Shown: positions 1 through 7,682 of the stretch, piece after piece
Layout of the letters: every line of letters begins with the position of its first letter
Numbering within the stretch: the stretch's first letter is position 1
Source of the DNA: Clostridia bacterium
Lineage (GTDB): Bacteria; Bacillota; DSM-521; Neomoorellales; Neomoorellaceae
DNA: 9,878 nt
Direction: 5' to 3'
NCBI GenBank assembly: GCA_012727745.1
Contig: JAAYGJ010000198.1
Coordinates: 1 to 9,878 of the forward strand
Made by a program: the position numbers and the translations under genes
Notes under the pieces: generated by a model
What the model was told of the DNA's origin: nothing
The model's input: the letters and a program-made list of their open reading frames with translations, nothing else
Databases searched by the model: none

Positions 1-72
1 GAAAGAAAGCTACGCGGGTTTGCTTCAGCCTACAGTGCTTTACAAGAGATGTTCACAGAAAGATATGGATGA
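1..72 (+). CDS. C-terminal 23 residues of a probable IS256-family transposase (5' partial)
   Basis: Frame 1 is open from the first base and ends with TGA at 70-72. It encodes 23 residues beginning ERKLRGFASAYS and ending QEMFTERYG. The basic start (ERKLRGF), the short amphipathic helix and the MF.ERYG ending resemble the extreme C-termini I associate with Mutator/IS256-type transposases in Firmicutes. The piece is too short to carry any catalytic DDE residue, so its function is judged mainly from its position just before a terminal-repeat-like sequence. The rest of the gene lies upstream of the window. It could instead be the tail of an unrelated host protein; the frame alone is weak evidence. 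Confidence 0.45.
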   Translation, partial: ERKLRGFASAYSALQEMFTERYG

Positions 73-102
73 TTGTTCATCCACCAATGGTTACTCTACC
101 TA

Positions 103-127
103 CTTACACAAAATTCTTGACGGTACC
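103..127 (+). repeat. Candidate right terminal inverted repeat of the IS
   Basis: This 25-base AT-rich segment carries TTACACAAAATT followed by TTGACGGTACC. Read inward from its outer end it would be GGTACCGTCAAG... then TTTTGTGTAAG, the general form of IS256-family ends. It lies 31 bases after the stop codon of the preceding frame, a normal position for a right-end repeat. Its partner is not in the window, so the exact boundaries are uncertain by a few bases. The outer part includes a TTGACG hexamer that could act as an outward-facing -35 element. Confidence 0.5.
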
Positions 128-144
128 ACTTCAAAACCTTTAAA
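117..144 (+). promoter_or_regulatory. Possible hybrid promoter: -35 in the IS end, -10 in flanking DNA
   Basis: TTGACG at 117-122 matches five of six bases of the sigma-A -35 consensus. TTTAAA at 139-144 is a weak -10 (four of six) at a 16-base spacing. The -35 lies in the putative terminal repeat and the -10 in the adjacent host DNA. IS256 is known to create hybrid promoters in this way. Transcription would begin near 152 and read into the MoxR operon. The weak -10 makes this a suggestion only. Confidence 0.3.
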
Positions 145-155
145 ATTGAAACAGT

Positions 156-161
156 TATAAT
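156..161 (+). promoter_or_regulatory. Perfect TATAAT -10-like hexamer upstream of the MoxR operon
   Basis: TATAAT at 156-161 is an exact sigma-A -10 match, 29 bases before the chosen MoxR start. It would give a leader of about 23 bases containing the GGAGG ribosome binding site. No good -35 lies 16-18 bases upstream; those bases are A/C-rich. There is also no extended -10 TG. The native -35 may have been displaced by the IS insertion, or the match may be chance in AT-rich DNA. Confidence 0.35.
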
Positions 162-179
162 AATACATGTGTTTTTATC

Positions 180-184
180 GGAGG
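180..184 (+). promoter_or_regulatory. Ribosome binding site that fixes the MoxR start
   Basis: GGAGG at 180-184 lies six bases before ATG at 191. The in-frame ATG at 167 has no Shine-Dalgarno sequence upstream and would overlap the leader, so 191 is preferred. Confidence 0.8.
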
Positions 185-190
185 AATAAA

Positions 191-1144
191 ATGCTATTAA
201 AAAACCTGCAGGACATCCGCGCAACTGTTTCCCGGATAGTTATCGGTAAAGAAGAAGTCCTAAATTTATTATTGGTTGGCCTGCTGTCGGAGGGTCATGT
301 TTTGATCGAAGATATACCTGGAGTTGGTAAAACGCTGCTGGCCCGGACCCTGGCTGCTTCCCTCGCCTGTAAATTTCGCCGGGTCCAATTCACTCCTGAC
401 CTGATGCCCAGCGATATTACCGGCTTTTTTGTTTATGACCGCAAAAACGGTGATTTTTCTTTCCGACCCGGGCCGGTCATGACCAACATCCTGCTAGCTG
501 ACGAAATTAACCGTACTGTGCCGCGCACCCAGTCCAGCCTGCTGGAAGCAATGGAAGAACTCCAGGTCACCGTAGACGGCCAAACTTTCCCTTTGCCGCG
601 GCCCTTTCTGGTAATGGCCACCCAGAATCCAATAGAGTTAGAAGGAACCTTCCCCCTACCTGAAGCTCAGTTAGACCGGTTTCTACTAAAAATAAAGATG
701 GGATATCCCACAGCGGAAGAAGAAGAACGTATTTTGCTGACCCACGGGAATGAAGACCCCCTTTCTACCCTACAACCGGTAGCCGGCAGCAAAGATGTAC
801 TGGCCTGGCAACAAAAATGCCGCCAGGTAACCGTCCAGCCGCCGGTGCGTCAGTATATTATCTCCCTGGTAGGAGCTACCCGCTGCCACCCAGCCATACG
901 TTTGGGAGCCAGTCCCCGGGCCTCCCTGGCCCTGTACCGCGCTGCTCAGGCTATGGCCGCCCTGCAGGGTAGGGATTATGTCATCCCTGACGACGTTAAA
1001 CGCCTGGCTACCCCTGTCCTTGGTCACCGGCTCCTCCTGCGCCGGGAAGACCGTTTGCGCGGTCTTACAGCTGATACCGTACTGGATGAAATCCTGCAGA
1101 CAACAGCGGTCCCGGTAGATGAGGGGAACAATGATGGTAAATGA
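191..1144 (+). CDS. MoxR-family AAA+ ATPase
   Basis: A 317-residue cytoplasmic AAA+ ATPase of the MoxR family, a normal length for the group. MoxR ATPases are thought to act as chaperones that remodel or activate partner proteins, often VWA-domain proteins encoded next door; the substrate here is unknown. Visible motifs, numbered from ATG 191: Walker A IPGVGKT (42-48), Walker B LLADEINR (101-108, D104/E105), sensor 1 in ATQNPIE (N146), arginine-finger region LDRF (R163), and sensor 2 in GASPRASLAL (R243). The C-terminal lid domain ends with ..YVIPDDVKRLATPVLGHR.., typical of MoxR. An alternative ATG at 167 would add eight residues but lacks a ribosome binding site. The gene is first in a three-gene operon and its 3' end overlaps the DUF58 gene by 14 bases, implying translational coupling. 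The first codon lies only 63 bases from the putative IS end. The family call is secure; the biological role is not. Confidence 0.95.
   Translation: MLLKNLQDIRATVSRIVIGKEEVLNLLLVGLLSEGHVLIEDIPGVGKTLLARTLAASLACKFRRVQFTPDLMPSDITGFFVYDRKNGDFSFRPGPVMTNILLADEINRTVPRTQSSLLEAMEELQVTVDGQTFPLPRPFLVMATQNPIELEGTFPLPEAQLDRFLLKIKMGYPTAEEEERILLTHGNEDPLSTLQPVAGSKDVLAWQQKCRQVTVQPPVRQYIISLVGATRCHPAIRLGASPRASLALYRAAQAMAALQGRDYVIPDDVKRLATPVLGHRLLLRREDRLRGLTADTVLDEILQTTAVPVDEGNNDGK
1121..1126 (+). promoter_or_regulatory. Ribosome binding site for the DUF58 gene, inside the MoxR coding sequence
   Basis: GAGGGG at 1121-1126 lies within the MoxR gene. It precedes two consecutive ATG codons, at 1131 (GAGG to ATG six bases) and 1134 (nine bases). 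The earlier in-frame ATG at 1119 has no such site in front of it, so it is unlikely to be the start. Confidence 0.65.
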
Positions 1145-2336
1145 AGCGGACAACGATACCCAAATAACCTCAATCTTTACTTTAGGCTTAATCAGGATAA
1201 TGGCTCTGGTACTAATGGTAATTCTGTTGCGCTACAATATGCAACTGCCTGCAGCGTTGACCTTATTTATTCTGCTGGTTACTGAGGGCAGCAGATGGTG
1301 GAGTCGAGCCGGCAGACGCAACTTGCAGCTTGAACTCAGCCTTAACCCCGTACGGCTCTTTCCTGGCGAAAAAACAAAGTTAACTGTCAAAATAACCAAT
1401 AAAAAAATTCTGCCCGTTTTCCTTAGTTGTTCACAAAGTATAAATCAGGAGTTAGAAATACTGGGCCAGGAGAAAGCAGCCCGGGATTTGCCTGGAGACA
1501 TTTCCTGGACAGGCGTATTATGGGGGCACTCTTCTTTTACCACTACCAGGACTTTACAGGCCCGTAAACGCGGTTATTATCGTCTCCCCCCTATCCTGGT
1601 CTACTCCCGGGATGCTATGGGTCTGTATTCACACCAGGTTTATCTGGACAGCAACAACTGGTTAGTAGTCTATCCCCGCCTGGTGCCCCTGCCGGAACTG
1701 GAGCTTGCCCCTGCCAACCTGATCGGCGACAGGAGCGTGCGGCGCCAGATCCTGCCTGACCCTATCAGGGTGGTAGGACTGCGTGACTATACGCCCGATA
1801 TGCCCGCCCGCCTGATTAACTGGCAAGCCAGTGCGCATCATGACCAGCTGTTGGCCAGGATACTGGAACCGTCTTCAGAACTTATGCTTTGCCTGGCGGT
1901 AGATGTAGAAGCTTTTACCCGGGATGCCGACCAGAAGGAAGCTTTTGAAGCTACCCTCTCCCTGGCCGCTTCCCTGGCCTGCTGGGCGGACAGCCAGGGG
2001 GTACCCTGTGGGCTGCTGGCAAACGCCAGCCAGGTCGAGGCACCTGGCCCGGTAAACATTCCCGTAACCAGAGGCCCTGGACAAACACCTCTGATACTGG
2101 AAAGCCTGGCCAGGCTTGAGTTAAACCCCTTGCTTCCACTGCCCCAGCTGCTCAAGCCCGAGTATACGCACCTGCCCTGGGGTACTACTTTAATTGTTCT
2201 CGGCAACACCAGCATAGAAGCCCCGCCCGGGGTGCGCCAGGTTATTTTCTACCATTATGGGGACAAGCCTGTTCCGCTTGATCCAGATCAAACTGGCGAC
2301 AACCGTTTGCCTGACCGCGAGGGGATAGGCCTATGA
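1131..2336 (+). CDS. DUF58 domain-containing membrane-anchored protein
   Basis: A roughly 401-residue protein of the DUF58 family, the usual partner of MoxR ATPases. Numbered from ATG 1131, two hydrophobic segments lie near the N-terminus (about 15-34 and 38-52) and should anchor it in the membrane. A beta-rich region follows (about 65-150; LNPVRLFPGEKTKLTVKI resembles the family's Ig-like part). The DUF58 signature VGLRDYTPDMPARLINW lies at about 215-231, leading into a VWA-like fold starting at LCLAVDVE (253-260). I do not see a complete DxSxS MIDAS motif: the first strand reads VDVEAFT. The C-terminus is proline-rich and variable. Starts at 1119 or 1134 are possible, but the GAGGGG site favours 1131 or 1134. 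The gene overlaps the MoxR gene by 14 bases and the next gene by four (ATGA). By analogy with other clusters it probably works with the ATPase at the membrane; the function is unproven. Confidence 0.9.
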   Translation: MMVNEADNDTQITSIFTLGLIRIMALVLMVILLRYNMQLPAALTLFILLVTEGSRWWSRAGRRNLQLELSLNPVRLFPGEKTKLTVKITNKKILPVFLSCSQSINQELEILGQEKAARDLPGDISWTGVLWGHSSFTTTRTLQARKRGYYRLPPILVYSRDAMGLYSHQVYLDSNNWLVVYPRLVPLPELELAPANLIGDRSVRRQILPDPIRVVGLRDYTPDMPARLINWQASAHHDQLLARILEPSSELMLCLAVDVEAFTRDADQKEAFEATLSLAASLACWADSQGVPCGLLANASQVEAPGPVNIPVTRGPGQTPLILESLARLELNPLLPLPQLLKPEYTHLPWGTTLIVLGNTSIEAPPGVRQVIFYHYGDKPVPLDPDQTGDNRLPDREGIGL

Positions 2337-3751
2337 CCTTTAGCAGAATCATAATTGTTCTGGCTTCGCTTTTAGCTGAGCTTTGCTGTATCTACCCCCT
2401 ATATTTCTTGCTGGCTACCGGTTCCGGCGCGCTGCCAATAATTACGCCCTGGTGGTTTTTAGCCCTAGCAGGCGTCGTAGCAGTAAGCAACTTGTTACTG
2501 AGCACCGGTCGCCTGCGCCTACTGACAGTAGTGCTGTTCAACCTGTTTCTGGTGGTAATTTCCTCTAGCTGGTTGATACAGCAGAATTTTTTCCCTACCA
2601 GCTCCTTTTTTACCCTGTCTTGGGTTACAAAATTTTTTGCTGACAACAACGGCTTTTTTAATCTGTACCGTAACTGGCTGCTGCTGGTATTTATTTTCTG
2701 GGTTTATTACCGGGCGGTGCTGCTGGCCCGCAAAGTCCCAGCTTTCAACGAAGCTATTTCCCGTCTCGACATCAGCCTGGGAACCCTGTTTGTCCTCTTG
2801 CTGGCCAGCACACTGACTGGAATCCACCTTCCCGGCGCCCTAATCTGGCTGCTAGTTTTGCTATTAAGCAATGCTGTAGCTATTGCCTCAACCCAGAGCG
2901 GTAAACGGCTGCCAAGACAGTCTACCTGGGTAGGGCCAGGCTTCCTGGCTGTTTTACTACTGCCGGGCGTTCTGGCTGTCACCATTTTCTTTCCCCAACT
3001 GGCTACCCTGGGGGAAATGACTTACACTGCCAGTTTGCCGCTAGTGCAATGGCTGGGCAGCATCTTGCTCAAGATATTTTTGTGGCTGCTAAGACATAGC
3101 CACATGGTACCGGCAAAAGAACTAGCCCCCTCAACCACACCCGCCCAGCCTGAACCGGAAATTAACCCTGAAGCTACTCTGCCTGCCTGGTTAGCCGCTT
3201 TGCTGGAAAAACTGGGCTCGCTGGCAGTGTTGCTTTTTTTACTGGCAGTAGCGGCTGTCGTCTTCTACCTTCTTTACTGCCTGATCTGCTGGCTGTGGCG
3301 CTACCAGGAACCCGCCGCTGACACCCCTGACAGCAAAAGGTTGTTTGCCTGGTGGCATTCCTTCCTGCTCCGGCTCAGTAGCTGGCTAAGCGCACTCAAG
3401 CTTGCTATCCTGCCGTGGTTAAATATTAACCAGGGGCCGGTTGCCTCCTACCAGGCGCTGCTACGTTGGGGTAGACGGCAGAGGCATCCGCGCCTTAAGC
3501 ATGAAACTCCTTACGAGTACCTGCAACGCTTGACCCAGCATTTTCCGGAAAATCAGGCCGATCTCTCCCTTATTACCGAACAATACGTATTCTACCGTTA
3601 TAGCGGCAAACCGTTAGCGGATCCCTTTGCCGAAAACAAACTGCAGGCTGCGCTGCGCCGTTTGGGCCTGGCACTGCCCCGCCGCACCGCCATATCCTTA
3701 AAAAACTTAATTCTTACCCTTATATCCCGCTTGAAGAAGCAAAATAATTAA
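2333..3751 (+). CDS. Polytopic membrane protein with C-terminal DUF4129-like domain (no transglutaminase core)
   Basis: A 472-residue membrane protein starting at ATG 2333, with GAGGGG eight bases upstream (2319-2324) and an ATGA overlap with the DUF58 stop codon. About eight or nine hydrophobic segments are visible, at roughly 5-28, 38-57, 62-81, 113-132, 148-165, 168-186, 201-220, 235-253 and 295-322. A Pro/Glu-rich linker (about 260-285, APSTTPAQPEPEINPEA) separates the last membrane helix from the main bundle. The cytoplasmic tail (about 370-447) matches DUF4129: RWGRRQRHPRLKHETPYEYLQRL, then LITEQYVFYRYSG. In the usual MoxR/DUF58 cluster the third protein (TgpA, YebA) has an extracytoplasmic transglutaminase-like Cys-His-Asp domain between the helices and this tail. 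Here that space is only the short linker, and no such domain is present. The role is inferred as the membrane partner of the MoxR/DUF58 pair. The domain call for the tail is good; the biochemical function is unknown. Confidence 0.85.
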   Translation: MTFSRIIIVLASLLAELCCIYPLYFLLATGSGALPIITPWWFLALAGVVAVSNLLLSTGRLRLLTVVLFNLFLVVISSSWLIQQNFFPTSSFFTLSWVTKFFADNNGFFNLYRNWLLLVFIFWVYYRAVLLARKVPAFNEAISRLDISLGTLFVLLLASTLTGIHLPGALIWLLVLLLSNAVAIASTQSGKRLPRQSTWVGPGFLAVLLLPGVLAVTIFFPQLATLGEMTYTASLPLVQWLGSILLKIFLWLLRHSHMVPAKELAPSTTPAQPEPEINPEATLPAWLAALLEKLGSLAVLLFLLAVAAVVFYLLYCLICWLWRYQEPAADTPDSKRLFAWWHSFLLRLSSWLSALKLAILPWLNINQGPVASYQALLRWGRRQRHPRLKHETPYEYLQRLTQHFPENQADLSLITEQYVFYRYSGKPLADPFAENKLQAALRRLGLALPRRTAISLKNLILTLISRLKKQNN

Positions 3752-3802
3752 ACTTAACCTTTTGTATTGGGTAGCACTTATTCTATGCCTATGCTACATA
3801 CC
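3752..3802 (+). other. Intergenic gap between convergent operons; weak hairpin only
   Basis: Fifty-one bases separate the stop codon of the membrane-protein gene from the stop codon of addA on the opposite strand. The only inverted repeat I find is GTAGCA (3771-3776) with TGCTAC (3792-3797), a six-base-pair stem with a 15-base loop and no T-run after it on either strand. It is a poor intrinsic terminator. Termination may be Rho-dependent, or transcripts may run into each other antisense. Confidence 0.4.
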
Positions 3803-6800
3803 TTATATGACCCTGATATCCTGACCACTGTCAAGAAAATAAAGATAAGCCTCTTTGACAGGTCGGTTGAAAATTGTCGCCACCGCGCGGCTGTAGTAAA
3901 GCAGCTGTTCCTGGTAGGCTGCCAGAGGGTCAGCAGGCAGCCTGCCAGTTTTAAAATCGAGCAGCAGGAAACCTTCTTCTTCCTCCAGCAGGCAGTCTAT
4001 AATACCCTGCACCAGGATTAACTCCTCGTCTCCAATCTCCCCGGGCAGGCTGGAGTAAAGCTCCCTTGCCGGTATAGCTAAGGAAAAAGGCAATTCACGC
4101 TGAACTTTTTCCGGCCTGGCCAGCAGGCGCTGCCCTAAAGGCGAATTAAAAAACATAACAATAGCGTCCACATCTACTGCTTCTGCCTGTGCTGCAGTTA
4201 AGATTTCCCGCTGAACCATTTGTTGCAATAACTGTTCTAAATTATTCCGGTCAACAGCCTGTTTTAAATCCAGATGCTGTAATACTAAGTGGGTAATCGT
4301 ACCTCGTTCGGCAGCAGTTAAACCTTGCTGTTCCTGCATAAATAGGGGACGGCGGCTGATACCACTATACCCCGGGGCAACAGGGGTGTCGTTTTCATTA
4401 AAGACATCAAAGCGGCGCTTTAAATCAGTCACCGTCAGTTTCACCGGCAAAGAGGCCAGTTGCTGCCGCGGGTAAACCCAGCTCAAGCGCCTGCTTACTT
4501 CTTGGCGCCAATAGTGCCGATCCCGGGCAGTGCCAGCAATATCGCTATTCTCTGCCCGGATCCGAATAATTTCTGTAGCAAGCGGCTTATCTCTGTAAAA
4601 TGCTTCCTCACTTGGCAGGGGCTCCGGCAGCAGCGTTCCGGCTTCTGCCTCTCCGCGTATTTCTCTTGTCTGTTCAAATAGTGAAGATGGGGTTTTTACA
4701 ACTCGCACCTGCCAGCAAGAAGTATCGTCCAATAAATGTCCTGTCTCTACTCCGGCCAGCTCCCTAATCGCTGCTCCTTGAGGGTGACGGGCTAAAGCCA
4801 GGCACAGCCAGTCAAGCATACTCCGCCCCCGGGCCAGCAGCACAGGCGCTAATTGCTGGTCGCTGGCAGGCAAACCGGCGCACCAGCGTTCTGCCTGGCG
4901 CGGCAAATCAGCAGCTGAACCTACCAGAATAAGTTTTTCCCGCGCCCTGGTCAGGGCTACATAGAGCACCCGAACTTCTTCACTCAGAGCTTCCAGGCGC
5001 AAGCGGTGGGAAATAGCCAGATAAGGCAAGGTGGGATATTTAATACCTGCATTTGTATCCATATACAGCGGCCCCAGCCCCAGCTTGCCATGCAATAGAT
5101 TATCTGCGGACAAATCCTGCAGGTTAAACTCCTTGCCCAGATCGGCTATGATAACCACCGGGAACTCCAGGCCTTTTGCTTTATGGATACTCATAATGCG
5201 CACTACGTTCTCATTTTCCCCCAGCGCCCGGGCTGCGCCCAGCTCCCCTTGCTGCTGCAGGCGATCGATAAAATTAAGGAAACGGAAGAGCCCATGCCGA
5301 GTAAAGCTTTCAAACTGCCGGGCCCGATCCAGGAGGACGCGCAAATTAGCCTGACGCTGGCTGCCTCCCGGCAATCCACCTACAAACTCCAGATAACCCG
5401 TTTCCCGGTACAATTGCCAGATAACATCTCCCAGGGGATTACGCCGGGCGATAGTCCGCCACCTGTCCAGTTTGGCTAAAAACTCCTGCAGCTTGCCTGC
5501 CAGTCGTTCTTCAACCCTTGCCTCAGGCCGACCGTCTCCGCCCTGGCCAGCGGCCGCCTTAACCGCAGTAAAAAAATCTTTTCCCGGAGCAACCAGGCGG
5601 ATAGCGCTCAGTTCCTCAGCGCTCAGGCCTACCAGCGGCGAGCGGAGCACCGCCGCCAGAGGTATATCCTGCCGCGGGTTATCAATTATCCTCAGCAAAG
5701 AGAGCATGGTTTCCACTTCGATGGCGTTAAAATAGCCGCTGCTTAAATCGGCATAAGCCGGAATATCATGCTGCTTTAGTGCCTCCAGAAAAACCGGCGC
5801 CCGGTCACTGGTAGCCCTTAATAAGATTACAATATCGCGGTAGGCAATATCCCGGTACTCCTTGCTTTCGTTATCCCAGATCTGGTACAGGGGCCCGGGC
5901 CTGGCGGCAGTTCCCTCTACCAACTCCTTAATTTTGCCGGCCACCAGCAGCGCCTCCCGTTCCAGCACTGTCAGCTCTGCCAGGCTCTCCTGCGGGGTAG
6001 CCATCGCCTCTCCCGCTTCCTCCCCAGCCTCGTCCGTCTCTATTTCGTTGTCTGCCTCTTCTCCCTCCGGTAGCTGTTTTTCCAGGAGGTAAAACTCTAC
6101 TGCCTCGTCTACAGCCTGCTCATGGTGCGGATAATCAGCCCTGGCTACCAGGGCAGCGTCAGCATCATATTCCAGCTCCCCCACCAACCGGGAAAATATC
6201 TGGCTGAAGATAAAGTTTACTCCATTTACTACTCCCGGCCGGCTGCGAAAATTGGCTGCCAGGAGAATGCGGCGGCACTTTGCTCCTGCAGTTTCAGAAT
6301 AACGGTGGTACTTATCCAAAAAAAGTTCCGGGTTAGCCATGCGGAAACGATAGATACTCTGTTTGACATCCCCTACCATAAAAAGATTGGGAGACTCCTC
6401 ACGGGCAATAAGAGTCAAAATGGCGTCCTGGATGCTGTTAATGTCCTGGTATTCATCGACCAGTATTTCAGCAAAACGCTGGCGTAATTCCCTGGCAACC
6501 GCCGAAGGGCGTAATTCGCCCGGCCCGGCCTCTGTATCCAGCAACACCTGCAAACACAGGTGCTCCAGGTCGCTAAAGTCCACCAGGTTACGGCGGCGTT
6601 TCGCCTCATCGAAGGCCTTTGCGTAATGGTGTACCAACTTTGCCAGGGCTGCCGCCGACTCCCAGGCACGGACCAGCTCGGAGCGGACAGTTTCTTCAGC
6701 ACGACAAAATTCTTCAACCAGGCGTTTAATAACCTTTTTAGCTTGATTGCGCAAAGCTATCGCCTTTTCTTTCAGATTGCCGTCAACACGATCACCGCGT

Positions 6801-7681
6801 ACCGGTTTTAACCTGCCAAAACTAAAAGCAGTTAACCTCTGGTTAAGTTCTTTCCAGGTCAGGTTAGCCAGATCTGCCAGGATATTTTCTGCCCGGTCGA
6901 TTTCTTCTTCCAGGCTATCCAGGTAAACAGCCGGGCCGCCAGGGCTGGCTGCCAGTTGGTGGGCCTGATGTAGGTAAAATATAGCCTCCTGAAGTTTCAT
7001 AGCGATAGCTTCAAGCAGCAACGGGTACCAGGGTAAATCTTCCAGCTTGCTGCCGGGCTGGAACTGGTAGGCAGCCAGCGCCTTTTCCAGCCAGGTTTGC
7101 GGCCAGGGCAGACTGCAGCAAAAATCCCACACTTTGAGCACCTGATTTACCAGGTTAGTATCACCCTGGCCGCCAAGGCTGTCGGCCAGATTAGTAACGG
7201 GACCCTCCCCGGCCTCGGCGGCAAAGCACTCTTCAAGCACCTGCTCCATTACTTCCAGTTTGAGCAGGTCAACCTCAGCCGGGTCCATAACCCTAAAGCC
7301 CGGGTCAAGCTCGATCCGATAAAAATAAGTGCGCAATACCCACAGGCAAAAAGAATGGATAGTGCTGATATGAGCGTGGTTTAACAGCATCAACTGACGC
7401 CGTAAGTATTCATTTTCAGGTTGTCGGGCAACCGCCTCTTCAAGGGCAACGCCAATCCGCTGGCGCATCTCAGCAGCAGCAGCTTCCGTAAATGTCACTA
7501 CTAGCAGGTTTTCCAGGCTTAAGGGGTCTTCCAGGTCTGTAAGCCGCCTGATTATTCGTTCGACCAAAACCGCAGTCTTTCCGGCTCCGGCGGCGGCCGC
7601 TACCAGCAGGTTAGAACGGCGGGCCTGGATAGCAGCCAGTTGTTCCCTGGTCCACTGGCGCCCTTGCCCTGCATTCGCCAT
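3803..7681 (-). CDS. addA: ATP-dependent helicase/nuclease subunit A (AddA)
   Basis: AddA is the 3'-5' helicase and 3'-strand nuclease subunit of the AddAB complex, which resects double-strand breaks up to Chi and prepares ends for RecA. Numbered from ATG 7681 (1292 residues; B. subtilis AddA is about 1230), the superfamily 1 motifs run in order: Walker A AAAAGAGKT (28-36), Ia VVTFTEAAAAEMRQR (61-75), II DEYQD (409-413), III GDVKQSIYRFR (437-447), IV NFRS (477-480), V SIHKAKGLEFP (831-841) and VI VLYVALTRARE (905-915). The C-terminal RecB-type nuclease has H1131 (GTITHLVLQHL), D1229, the DFK triad D1242/K1244 and Q1259..Y1263; all catalytic positions look intact. A very acidic stretch (about 538-560) accounts for part of the extra length. 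The upstream ATG at 7690 overlaps the addB stop but abuts the Shine-Dalgarno sequence, so the second ATG, nine bases after AAGGAGG, is preferred. It forms an operon with addB. Confidence 0.97.
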   Translation of the reverse strand: MANAGQGRQWTREQLAAIQARRSNLLVAAAAGAGKTAVLVERIIRRLTDLEDPLSLENLLVVTFTEAAAAEMRQRIGVALEEAVARQPENEYLRRQLMLLNHAHISTIHSFCLWVLRTYFYRIELDPGFRVMDPAEVDLLKLEVMEQVLEECFAAEAGEGPVTNLADSLGGQGDTNLVNQVLKVWDFCCSLPWPQTWLEKALAAYQFQPGSKLEDLPWYPLLLEAIAMKLQEAIFYLHQAHQLAASPGGPAVYLDSLEEEIDRAENILADLANLTWKELNQRLTAFSFGRLKPVRGDRVDGNLKEKAIALRNQAKKVIKRLVEEFCRAEETVRSELVRAWESAAALAKLVHHYAKAFDEAKRRRNLVDFSDLEHLCLQVLLDTEAGPGELRPSAVARELRQRFAEILVDEYQDINSIQDAILTLIAREESPNLFMVGDVKQSIYRFRMANPELFLDKYHRYSETAGAKCRRILLAANFRSRPGVVNGVNFIFSQIFSRLVGELEYDADAALVARADYPHHEQAVDEAVEFYLLEKQLPEGEEADNEIETDEAGEEAGEAMATPQESLAELTVLEREALLVAGKIKELVEGTAARPGPLYQIWDNESKEYRDIAYRDIVILLRATSDRAPVFLEALKQHDIPAYADLSSGYFNAIEVETMLSLLRIIDNPRQDIPLAAVLRSPLVGLSAEELSAIRLVAPGKDFFTAVKAAAGQGGDGRPEARVEERLAGKLQEFLAKLDRWRTIARRNPLGDVIWQLYRETGYLEFVGGLPGGSQRQANLRVLLDRARQFESFTRHGLFRFLNFIDRLQQQGELGAARALGENENVVRIMSIHKAKGLEFPVVIIADLGKEFNLQDLSADNLLHGKLGLGPLYMDTNAGIKYPTLPYLAISHRLRLEALSEEVRVLYVALTRAREKLILVGSAADLPRQAERWCAGLPASDQQLAPVLLARGRSMLDWLCLALARHPQGAAIRELAGVETGHLLDDTSCWQVRVVKTPSSLFEQTREIRGEAEAGTLLPEPLPSEEAFYRDKPLATEIIRIRAENSDIAGTARDRHYWRQEVSRRLSWVYPRQQLASLPVKLTVTDLKRRFDVFNENDTPVAPGYSGISRRPLFMQEQQGLTAAERGTITHLVLQHLDLKQAVDRNNLEQLLQQMVQREILTAAQAEAVDVDAIVMFFNSPLGQRLLARPEKVQRELPFSLAIPARELYSSLPGEIGDEELILVQGIIDCLLEEEEGFLLLDFKTGRLPADPLAAYQEQLLYYSRAVATIFNRPVKEAYLYFLDSGQDIRVI

Positions 7682-7682
7682 T

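Larger units (their letters stand above)
1..127 (+). mobile_element. Right end of a probable IS256-family insertion sequence (partial)
   Basis: The window opens inside a reading frame that stops at 70-72. About 30 bases later comes a 25-base segment (103-127) containing TTACACAAAATTC and TTGACGGTACC. As I recall the family, IS256-type terminal repeats read outward as (T)TTACACAA..TT....GAC..., so a transposase C-terminus followed closely by such a repeat fits the right end of an IS256/Mutator-type element. The element would end near 127. The next bases (ACTTCAAA, from 128) would be one copy of an 8-9 bp target duplication if the insertion is intact. The left end lies outside the window, so neither the matching repeat nor the duplication can be checked. 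The family assignment is from memory of the repeat pattern, not a search. Confidence 0.55.

Noticed and set aside
167..190. Upstream in-frame ATG of the MoxR gene (eight extra residues)
   Set aside because: No ribosome binding site lies before it, while GGAGG sits six bases before ATG 191. The extra residues (MCFYRRNK) do not resemble a MoxR N-terminus.
3771..3797. GTAGCA/TGCTAC inverted repeat as a rho-independent terminator
   Set aside because: The stem is only six base pairs with a 15-base loop, and no U-rich tract follows in either direction.
3767..4021. Plus-strand open frame spanning the convergent gap and the addA 3' end
   Set aside because: It is mostly antisense to the conserved AddA nuclease domain. 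No Shine-Dalgarno sequence precedes its start and the product has no recognisable features.
6122..6487. Plus-strand open frame of 121 codons within addA
   Set aside because: It is antisense to helicase motifs II-IV of AddA, has no clear ribosome binding site, and its translation shows no recognisable domain.
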